DNA of 12,127 nucleotides from positions 1 through 12,127 of the forward strand of contig JAFCBW010000016.1 in the NCBI GenBank assembly GCA_017610525.1, written 5' to 3'. Source of the stretch: Candidatus Nanohalarchaeota archaeon. GTDB lineage: Archaea > EX4484-52 > B79-G9. How positions within the stretch are numbered: position 1 is the first letter of the stretch; the number at the start of each line of letters is the position of its first letter. A program made the position numbers and the translations under genes. Below, in pieces: positions 6,614-12,127 of the stretch. The notes under the pieces were generated by a model. The model saw only the letters and a program-made list of their open reading frames with translations, was not told the origin of the DNA and made no database searches.

Positions 6614-7363
6614 TCAATCATCCCTCTTCTCCTTCTCAGAAACACCCACAGGCACATCCCAGTTCTTCATCACCCATGAATAATCCCTCACAACATCCTT
6701 CGCCCACGACGAATTCTCAGGCTTCAAAACATTAACCTTTGACTCAGTAGGTGAATAAAACTGCAAAAGAGCACTCTTCATCCACTCCTCATTCACATGA
6801 ATACTATTCGACGCCTGAGATGCCCGCCACTCAATCTGCTTCACAGCCTCAGTAAACCCATTATTCACACCCGGCGCACGCTGCTCCTGCAATGTATAAT
6901 AACTCGAAATCAGCGGCTTCCTAAGCGCACTTTGGAGCGTTATCCCTGCAGGAAACATCTGCCACTCATGCGTATGAATCAAATCAATATTACCCTCACT
7001 ATGATAAATATCAGCCACAACCCTGCCAATCTCCATATTCAAAGTAATCGCCCACGTAAGAGGTGAATAAGACTTAACAGAATTGCCAACATAATGTATC
7101 TCTGCCCCGCCAATATTTGTAGTTTGGCCTACCTTCCAGGGATCAAAAGACACCACATGCGTATTAATCCCTCTCTGGACAAGACCTTCCGCAAGATTCT
7201 TGCACTGCAAAGATATCTGAGTTATATCCCTTGGCAGATACTCTGCTGTAATCAAAACAACATTCTTCAGCTTCTTCTCATATGCGACATCAGCTGGGCT
7301 AATACGAAGCTGCTTCAAGATTTTCTCAATAATCTTCTGATTCGCCTGATTCAACCCAGTCAC
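6614..7363 (-). CDS. GT-B N-domain protein lacking the donor-binding domain (probable pseudoenzyme)
   Basis: A protein of about 249 residues that looks like only the N-terminal half of a GT4/GT5 glycosyltransferase. After a helical leader it has the Rossmann strand VVLITAEYLP, the LIHTHEWQMFPAG segment (equivalent to LIHAHDWL in the next gene) and a helix-strand pair ending VNVLKPE, where a normal enzyme enters its donor domain. It then jumps to VVRDYSWVMKNW, which matches the C-terminal closing helix of the 404-residue neighbour (TVRDMYSWDNVAG). The glycine loop is replaced by PRDITQIS, and the E-x7-E motif is absent, so it is unlikely to be catalytic. It is the first gene of an operon, 9 nt before the complete enzyme, and may be a regulatory or glycogen-binding partner. 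GTG at 7363 was chosen because GGTGA lies 5 nt upstream; TTG at 7375 and GTG at 7372 are alternatives. Confidence 0.8.
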   Translation of the reverse strand: MTGLNQANQKIIEKILKQLRISPADVAYEKKLKNVVLITAEYLPRDITQISLQCKNLAEGLVQRGINTHVVSFDPWKVGQTTNIGGAEIHYVGNSVKSYSPLTWAITLNMEIGRVVADIYHSEGNIDLIHTHEWQMFPAGITLQSALRKPLISSYYTLQEQRAPGVNNGFTEAVKQIEWRASQASNSIHVNEEWMKSALLQFYSPTESKVNVLKPENSSWAKDVVRDYSWVMKNWDVPVGVSEKEKRDD

Positions 7364-7405
7364 TCCATTCACCAAAGAACTTTACACATACTAAATGCGC
7401 ATAAT

Positions 7406-7482
7406 CAACATATTGTATCCCAACATACCAACATACATAATATACACTACACGCACATACAACATATTCACATAGAACATAT
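7406..7482. repeat. Five copies of an 8-bp element (CAACATAY) upstream of the GT-B operon
   Basis: CAACATAT or CAACATAC occurs at 7406-7413, 7421-7428, 7429-7436 and 7460-7467, with GAACATAT at 7475-7482. On the coding (minus) strand these read RTATGTTS. Start-to-start spacings are 15, 8, 31 and 15 bp; two copies are directly adjacent. They lie between a TATA-like element and the first gene of the operon, as expected for an operator or a leader protein-binding site, though the A/C-rich background raises the chance level. The remaining spacer to 7583 shows a 10-bp palindrome TATCCGGATA at 7500-7509 and no gene. Confidence 0.4.
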
Positions 7483-7489
7483 TTATATC
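7481..7489 (-). promoter_or_regulatory. TATA-like element of the GT-B operon
   Basis: The minus-strand GATATAAAT, preceded by a purine-rich AGGTAA resembling a BRE, would start transcription near 7459. That gives a leader of roughly 95 nt containing most copies of the 8-bp element. Other weaker TATA-like runs nearer the gene exist, so the choice is tentative. Confidence 0.35.
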
Positions 7490-7570
7490 TTACCTATATT
7501 ATCCGGATACCACCAATTTATTATTCAAATCAATACTTTATATGCTTGCAAACACACACACCCAGAACCG

Positions 7571-7577
7571 AAAAAAA
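7571..7577 (-). terminator. Poly-T terminator after the GT3 glycogen synthase
   Basis: Seven A on the given strand read as T7 in the transcript, 6 nt after the stop codon of the GT3 gene. It separates this transcript from the downstream GT-B operon, which has its own promoter region. Confidence 0.45.
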
Positions 7578-7583
7578 GCCCAA

Positions 7584-9404
7584 TCACTTAACCTTCTCAA
7601 GCGCCATATTATGCGCAACCACATAATTCACCGCAAGACACTTCCAATCCGCAAGCAAAGACAACCTCTTCGCATGATACTTCCTCGAAAGAATCTCACT
7701 CTTATCCATCTTCACGACAGCAGAAAAAATACTCTTCATATCCTCAACAATATCATCATCCGTCTTACTATTCCTCTTAAGGATATAAATCCCCGTATCC
7801 TTCATCCCCTTCATCTTACCCTCCATAAACTTTCCATACCCGGCAAGATCCGTAGTCACAGTCAAAGCACCATTAGCAATCGTCTCAAGAGGCGTATACC
7901 CCCACGGCTCATAAAACGACGGGAACACCCCAAGACTGCACCCAAGCAAAAACGAATCATAACTCAAAGAAAGCATCCTATCCGAATTCGAAAGATACGC
8001 AGGATAATAAATCACCTTCACCCTATCCTCCTCCCTATTCAAAAGCCCGTTCTCCCTAAGCATCCGCAAAATCACATCATCCCCAGCATTCTGAAGCTCA
8101 AACGCACACAAAGGCGCAACACCACCGCTCCTTGACTTAAAAGCCGAAGCAAGCTTCTTAACATCCATCTTCTGGTAATCAGTAAGATAATCAGAAATCT
8201 TCATCTCCGTCTTCCCGGAAGTAAGTGAACCAATCATATCCGCACGGATATCCACAGACAGGTCATCCACATACTCCTTGATATCTGAAAATAAAGATAG
8301 ATTCTCAAGCACCTCATGATTTTCACTCCTCGTACCAGCAGGAATCATAATAAACGCAAACACATCCGTCTTATCCTTCTTCTCCTTAAGCTCACAATTA
8401 AGCTTAGCAAGACTCTGCACAAACAAATCCACACCCTTATTGCGCACCTCATACCTGCCGGATATAAACATAACTCTCGGATCAGTCAGGTTAACCTCAT
8501 AATACGGCTTAAAATACCCTGCAAGGAAATCCAGAATCTTCTCCTTACACTTGCGATGCAGGTAAATACACTCCTCCATAGACGGATACTTCTCAAGCTC
8601 AAGGCCATTAGGAAGCACAACATCCGGCTTTTTCGAAAGGATATACTCCGCCTCCCGCGCAGTCGTCTCAGAAACAGTCGTAAAAACATCACACTCTGAA
8701 GCGCACGCACACTCAGTAAGATGCTTCGCCTCAACATTATACTCATAAGACTTCCTTGGATCCACAGCCCGGCCATTCTTCAATCCATACTCAATCTCCC
8801 TGACAAGACTATCACTACAATTCGCCATACTCCTGCCAAGCATCGTGGCATGCGTAGTAAACACAGTCGCAGCCTTCACATTCCTCGACTTCAGATAAAG
8901 AAGCCCGGCACCGGACATCCACTCATGGAACTGCGCCACAACCCTCTTCAGATGAAGATCCTCACACAGACTCTCGATAAGCATCCCGCATGCATACGCC
9001 CACACCACAGGATCCCCGAACCACGAATCAGACCGCAAAGAATCAATCTTATACTTCATCCACAACTCAGTCTTAATATCATTCAAATGCCCTCGATAGC
9101 CGCTAATATCCAAAAGAATACAGTTCGGTCTCCCCCTTGCAGAAACCCACGTCCCGTAATGGCACTTAATACCCATCTTCTCAAACTTCGCAAACGTCCC
9201 CGCAAACGCCTTCGAATCCTTCTCTTCAAACTCAACCTTTGCCTGCTTGGGATCATAAAACCCGATAGTATAATAATTCTTGCCATAATACCTAAGCATC
9301 TGCTCAGACTTACTACGAATAACTGTATAAATACCGCCTACCTTATTCGCAACCTCGTACGAAACCTCAAAAAAATAATCTGCTTCAGCCAACACATCAT
9401 CCAT
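7584..9404 (-). CDS. GT3-family (eukaryote-type) glycogen synthase
   Basis: A 606-residue glycogen synthase of the GT3 type, the family of yeast Gsy2 and animal GYS, which moves glucose from UDP-glucose to the non-reducing end of glycogen. Hallmarks in order: FEVSYEVANKVGGIYTV (12-28), the region up to AQFHEWMSG (157-165), FTTHAT (182-187), NGLELEKY (266-273), SGRYEVRNKGVD (315-326, with Arg317 and Lys323) and PSFYEPWGYTPLET (495-508), holding the E-x7-E pair E499/E507. The long central insert typical of GT3 is present (about 335-465). Near the end, a helix corresponds to the arginine-rich, glucose-6-phosphate-sensing helix of eukaryotic enzymes, but is reduced to R574, K575, K579 and R580. 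Long phosphorylated tails are absent. The start at 9404 has GGTGA 5 nt upstream. The gene is divergent from the debranching enzyme and ends in a T7 terminator. Confidence 0.93.
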   Translation of the reverse strand: MDDVLAEADYFFEVSYEVANKVGGIYTVIRSKSEQMLRYYGKNYYTIGFYDPKQAKVEFEEKDSKAFAGTFAKFEKMGIKCHYGTWVSARGRPNCILLDISGYRGHLNDIKTELWMKYKIDSLRSDSWFGDPVVWAYACGMLIESLCEDLHLKRVVAQFHEWMSGAGLLYLKSRNVKAATVFTTHATMLGRSMANCSDSLVREIEYGLKNGRAVDPRKSYEYNVEAKHLTECACASECDVFTTVSETTAREAEYILSKKPDVVLPNGLELEKYPSMEECIYLHRKCKEKILDFLAGYFKPYYEVNLTDPRVMFISGRYEVRNKGVDLFVQSLAKLNCELKEKKDKTDVFAFIMIPAGTRSENHEVLENLSLFSDIKEYVDDLSVDIRADMIGSLTSGKTEMKISDYLTDYQKMDVKKLASAFKSRSGGVAPLCAFELQNAGDDVILRMLRENGLLNREEDRVKVIYYPAYLSNSDRMLSLSYDSFLLGCSLGVFPSFYEPWGYTPLETIANGALTVTTDLAGYGKFMEGKMKGMKDTGIYILKRNSKTDDDIVEDMKSIFSAVVKMDKSEILSRKYHAKRLSLLADWKCLAVNYVVAHNMALEKVK

Positions 9405-9520
9405 AAATTTCACCCTGCCTCTCTCCAAAATAACCCCCTCACCAGAGAATCAATATCTTCCCAAACCGCGCCACTCCATATCATCCAAACAGCAACGCAA
9501 AATATACCCTATTTCACTAT

Positions 9521-9571
9521 AAGATATATATACATCTTTGTGTATACAAGATATATATACCTCTTTGTTTA
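9521..9571 (+). repeat. Imperfect 24-bp direct repeat containing TATA boxes before the debranching enzyme gene
   Basis: Two 24-bp units, 9521-9544 and 9548-9571, differ at 2 positions and start 27 bp apart. Each begins AAGATATATATAC and continues with CTTTGT. Each unit holds a TATA box, predicting transcription starts near 9554 and 9581, with a further TATA-like TTTAAATAG near 9568-9576. This could be a duplicated promoter or a pair of regulator sites. The rest of the 9405-9633 spacer has no gene. Confidence 0.5.
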
Positions 9572-9574
9572 AAT

Positions 9575-9589
9575 AGTTTCAATGAAACT
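9575..9589. promoter_or_regulatory. Perfect palindrome AGTTTCA-A-TGAAACT, candidate operator
   Basis: Seven-base arms around one central base form a 15-bp palindrome directly downstream of the duplicated TATA boxes and over one predicted transcription start (near 9581). Archaeal repressors often bind such dyads just after the TATA box. It could control the debranching enzyme gene; the GT3 start is about 170 bp away on the other side. Confidence 0.4.
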
Positions 9590-9633
9590 TACAAATATTA
9601 AAAAACAGATATTAACCGCCACGAAGTGATAAA

Positions 9634-11703
9634 ATGCTAAGCTGGAAAATTGAAAAAAAACAACTCAAATCAAAACAGTACAATACATCTGGCCTGCACT
9701 CATTCATCAACCGGTTCACAGACACTGGCTTCAAAACAAAATGGTGCGGCATCTGGACACCACCAATCAAAGCATTCGAATACTTCGCATACAGAATAAA
9801 CAACACATGGCTGTCGGACCATAACTGCACAAGATGCACCATAAAGCCATGGGGATCTAAACACTACTTCTCAGCAGATGACTTAGACATAACTGAAACA
9901 GTCTTCGCACCAGAAAACCACCCATCAGCAATATCCATAATTACCCTAAAAAACAAAACCACAAAAAAAAGAGAAATAAAGATAGACATTGAAGCAGCAG
10001 TCAACATAAGAACAAAAGAAGAAAACACCCACGAAAGAAAATACGAAACAGAATTCAATGAACTAAGAAAATCAGTCATAGTTAAATCAAGCGCAGGATA
10101 TTGTACATACGGGCTCGGCAAAACAGGAAAAGACATCAAAATCACGAACACACCATCAAATGAATACAGGAACCACAACCCGGGCTCACCGCAGTGCTGC
10201 TTCATTCCCGGAAAATACGAGATAACATTCAACTTAGGCATCAACGAAGAAATAAAAATCCCCATAATATACTGCGCAACAACCAAAGACAAGAGCATAT
10301 TAATCGACACATACGACAAATGCGCACAGAACTGGGACAAATACCTCTCCTCAAAATTAAAGAAATCAGTCGAAATATTCCACAACCACGACATCAACAC
10401 CCCTCATAACCGCCTGGACAAGACATTCCTCTGGGCACAATACAGCCTTCAGGGCCTCGTAAACAAATCAGACATAGGCACAGGAATCTTCGCAGGCTAC
10501 CCGTGGTTCCTCGAATACTGGGGCAGAGACATATTCTGGAGCATCCTCGGCCTCACAGACATGGGCAGATTCAAAGAAGCAAGAGAGATATTTCAGACCA
10601 TGGCAAAATACCAGGACAAAAGAATGCCATGCATAGTTCATCTGGACAGCAGAAAAGAATATCACGGCGCAGACATAGACCCCCTATTCCTCATAACATT
10701 ACTGGACTACGAGAAAAAAAGCGGCGACCTGACACTAAGAAAAGAACTCCGACAGACCATAAAAGCATCACTAAAGAACCTCGAGCTGATGGACTACATC
10801 GCCGTACATAAGCCAGACGAAACATGGATGGACTCAATCGAACGCCCCGGAAGCGCAATCGACATACAGGCAATGTGGGTCGAGGCACTAAAAACAATAG
10901 AGCCAAAACTCTCAATGAAGATGAACAAAAAACTGAACCAGAACTTCTGGAACAACGACAAAAAAACCTACTACGACACATACTCAAAACTACCTGACCC
11001 TGAAATAACAGCCAACGAACTGATTCCCCTCTTCTTCGGCCTGACCCCCGAAACAAAAGCACATCATGTATTGGAAAGAACAAAAACCGAACTAAAGAGC
11101 GTCTACGGCATCAGAACCAGATCCAGGAAAAGCAGGAACTACAACCCATCAGGCTACCATACCGGATCCTGCTGGGGACTGACCACAGGGTGGGGCGCAG
11201 TAGCCTTCCTGAGATACAACATGATCCACGAAGGAATAAACTGCCTCGACGACTATTCGTACGACTGCGAAAAATTCCAGCCGGGAAGCCTATCCGAAAT
11301 AGTAGACGCCAAATCCGGACAGCTGCTCGGCACCCCTGATCAGGCATGGTCTTCTTCACTTTTCATCTACGCAACCGACGACTTCCTCTTTGGCATCAGG
11401 CCGGACATAGCAAAAAAAATCATCGCAATAGAGCCGAAACTACCGGACACATGGGGACACATGTATCGGCACGGAAAAATCATTGCAGGCAACACCTTTG
11501 ACCTGAAAATCGACAGAAATGCCGATGGCTTAGAAATCAGGATAGACTTCAGGCAAAAACCAAAAGACCTCACCTGCGAACTAACAATGCCCGAATGGAT
11601 AAGCGAGATACACCACAAAAATAAAAAAACCAAAAAAAGAAAACTCAGATTCAGCCTGGAAAAAGAAAACATCATCATCGGACTCAGGAAACAAAGACAG
11701 TAA
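9634..11703 (+). CDS. Glycogen debranching enzyme (amylo-alpha-1,6-glucosidase type)
   Basis: A 689-residue protein with the layout of the GDE C-terminal family (GH133-like), which hydrolyses alpha-1,6 branch points of glycogen. A beta-sandwich-like N-domain (about 1-245) is followed by an (alpha/alpha)6 barrel (about 255-600). The barrel carries GYPWFLEYWGRDIFWSILGL (288-307), DETWMDS (395-401), ANELIPLFFGL (460-470), SGYHTGSCWGL (506-516), SLSEIVDA (552-559) and GTPDQAWSSSLFI (566-578). D400 and E555 sit where this family has its acid/base pair; this is inferred from motifs. A short beta-type tail ends the protein. It lacks the glucanotransferase half of eukaryotic debranching enzymes, so the 4-alpha-transferase step would need another enzyme. 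It is divergent from the GT3 glycogen synthase, which fits joint control of synthesis and breakdown. A weak GTGAT lies 3 nt before the ATG. Confidence 0.9.
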   Translation: MLSWKIEKKQLKSKQYNTSGLHSFINRFTDTGFKTKWCGIWTPPIKAFEYFAYRINNTWLSDHNCTRCTIKPWGSKHYFSADDLDITETVFAPENHPSAISIITLKNKTTKKREIKIDIEAAVNIRTKEENTHERKYETEFNELRKSVIVKSSAGYCTYGLGKTGKDIKITNTPSNEYRNHNPGSPQCCFIPGKYEITFNLGINEEIKIPIIYCATTKDKSILIDTYDKCAQNWDKYLSSKLKKSVEIFHNHDINTPHNRLDKTFLWAQYSLQGLVNKSDIGTGIFAGYPWFLEYWGRDIFWSILGLTDMGRFKEAREIFQTMAKYQDKRMPCIVHLDSRKEYHGADIDPLFLITLLDYEKKSGDLTLRKELRQTIKASLKNLELMDYIAVHKPDETWMDSIERPGSAIDIQAMWVEALKTIEPKLSMKMNKKLNQNFWNNDKKTYYDTYSKLPDPEITANELIPLFFGLTPETKAHHVLERTKTELKSVYGIRTRSRKSRNYNPSGYHTGSCWGLTTGWGAVAFLRYNMIHEGINCLDDYSYDCEKFQPGSLSEIVDAKSGQLLGTPDQAWSSSLFIYATDDFLFGIRPDIAKKIIAIEPKLPDTWGHMYRHGKIIAGNTFDLKIDRNADGLEIRIDFRQKPKDLTCELTMPEWISEIHHKNKKTKKRKLRFSLEKENIIIGLRKQRQ

Positions 11704-11726
11704 TAACAATCGACAACACTTTATTC

Positions 11727-11783
11727 TCAGATAAGTAGGTGAAATCATCTCCGGATAGGATCATGTCACCTCCTTGTCATCAT
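11727..11783 (-). ncRNA. Candidate C/D-box sRNA
   Basis: Read on the minus strand: C box ATGATGA (11777-11783), a 12-nt spacer, a degenerate D' ATGA (11761-11764), 9 nt, a C'-like GAGATGA with one mismatch (11745-11751), a 14-nt spacer and D box CTGA (11727-11730). The total of 57 nt and this order fit archaeal C/D-box sRNAs. The first spacer, CAAGGAGGTGAC, is complementary to the anti-Shine-Dalgarno end of 16S rRNA. Against it: the terminal stem is weak and D' is poor, and the same bases could simply be a Shine-Dalgarno sequence. Confidence 0.25.
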
Positions 11784-11823
11784 CAGACAAGAGTCCATGT
11801 ACTCTTTAATGAGAACCATTAAA
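11737..11823. repeat. Hairpin-rich intergenic island
   Basis: Four perfect inverted repeats follow one another: AGGTGA/TCACCT (11737-11742 with 11766-11771), CTTGTC/GACAAG (11773-11778 with 11786-11791), AAGAGT/ACTCTT (11789-11794 with 11801-11806) and TTTAATG/CATTAAA (11805-11811 with 11817-11823). Neighbouring stems share 2-3 bases, so they compete. The stretch lacks the strong A/C bias of the rest of the strand. It lies between the convergent debranching and pilin-like genes, and may act as a bidirectional terminator or encode a structured RNA. Confidence 0.4.
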
Positions 11824-11842
11824 TAATTTTCCCGGGCAAGAT

Positions 11843-12127
11843 TTACGGCACCACAGAAATATTCACACCATAATCTATAGCCTCAACAGAGATACGATGA
11901 ACCCCTGGTGTCGTAGGCAGACTACCTGTCACATTAAAATCCACAATATTGAAAATATCACTTGAAGCAGGCCCGACAGACATCCTCAGAATAATCATCT
12001 GATTGGAAAGCGTAGTTGAAATAATATTTCCCGGAAACTTCACATTATTCGTAATCTTTGCAGGTGCCCCTTGAGCATAGACAATCCGCGACATATCCGT
12101 AATCTTATCCACAGCATCCCTTGCAAC
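11843..12127 (-). CDS. Pilin-like protein, C-terminal part (runs off the window)
   Basis: The reading frame is open to the right edge of the window, so only the last 94 residues are seen. The visible part begins VARDAVDKITDMSRIVYAQG and continues through a strand-rich region ending in NISVVP. An amphipathic helix, a YxQGxPxK-like turn and a beta-rich C-terminus are what I associate with archaeal type IV pilin-like proteins with class III signal peptides. In those the hydrophobic N-terminal helix, here missing, anchors the subunit and the beta part faces outside. The assignment rests on overall pattern, not on a diagnostic motif. It is convergent with the debranching enzyme gene and its mRNA would end in the hairpin island. 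Confidence 0.6.
   Translation of the reverse strand, partial: VARDAVDKITDMSRIVYAQGAPAKITNNVKFPGNIISTTLSNQMIILRMSVGPASSDIFNIVDFNVTGSLPTTPGVHRISVEAIDYGVNISVVP

Noticed and set aside
7551..7563. Short CA-repeat run
   Set aside because: Only a few units in an A/C-rich spacer; not a notable repeat.
7542..8135. Plus-strand frame opposite the GT3 gene
   Set aside because: Low-complexity shadow rich in Ile, Pro, His and Arg with no start signals; GT3 motifs on the other strand are decisive.
11685..11764. Minus-strand 26-codon ORF starting at an ATG right after AAGGAGGTGAC
   Set aside because: The strong binding site is only a few bases from the ATG, closer than normal. The ORF runs antisense into the end of the debranching gene, and its peptide shows no recognisable feature; the bases are better explained by the hairpin or sRNA candidate.
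11763..11822. Plus-strand 19-codon ORF rich in His
   Set aside because: It lies entirely inside the hairpin island with no ribosome binding site at a suitable distance, and is probably chance.
1..12127. tRNA, rRNA, CRISPR array, insertion sequence
   Set aside because: I looked for cloverleaf-like arms, regularly spaced repeats, transposase motifs and terminal inverted repeats and saw none.

Overview
The window looks archaeal, and the gene types (CorA-type metal channel, endonuclease IV-like TIM-barrel protein, a pilin-like C-terminus, several small unrecognised proteins) would fit an uncultivated DPANN-like lineage. The archaeal signs are TATA boxes about 26 nt upstream of starts, several starts with no leader, and GGTGA-type ribosome binding sites. 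The lineage is inferred; the window has no rRNA or other phylogenetic marker. A second feature of the whole window is strand asymmetry. The given strand is rich in A and C, so plus-strand genes use codons ending in C/A and minus-strand genes use codons ending in T/G, whatever the protein.

Left part (1-5.3 kb): a minus-strand CorA channel preceded by a small TPR-like protein; a divergent plus-strand pair of overlapping, apparently paralogous small proteins of unknown function; a convergent minus-strand protein with a disordered middle and a C-terminal coiled coil; and a long plus-strand TIM-barrel protein that keeps most endonuclease IV metal ligands, carries a compositionally distinct helical insert, and is followed by a 29-codon ORF that resembles its own C-terminal tail.

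Middle and right part (5.4-11.7 kb): a probable glycogen/alpha-glucan cluster. On the minus strand are a complete GT4/GT5-type glucan synthase, a GT-B protein lacking the donor-binding domain directly upstream of it in the same operon, and a eukaryote-type GT3 glycogen synthase. On the plus strand, divergent from GT3, is a glycogen debranching enzyme (amylo-1,6-glucosidase type). Two unrelated synthase families plus a debranching enzyme suggest polyglucan storage and turnover. Branching enzyme, phosphorylase and ADP-glucose pyrophosphorylase are not in the window. The intergenic regions carry repeated elements that look regulatory.

Right end (11.7-12.1 kb): a hairpin-rich intergenic island with features of a possible C/D-box sRNA, then the C-terminal part of a minus-strand archaeal pilin-like protein that runs off the window.
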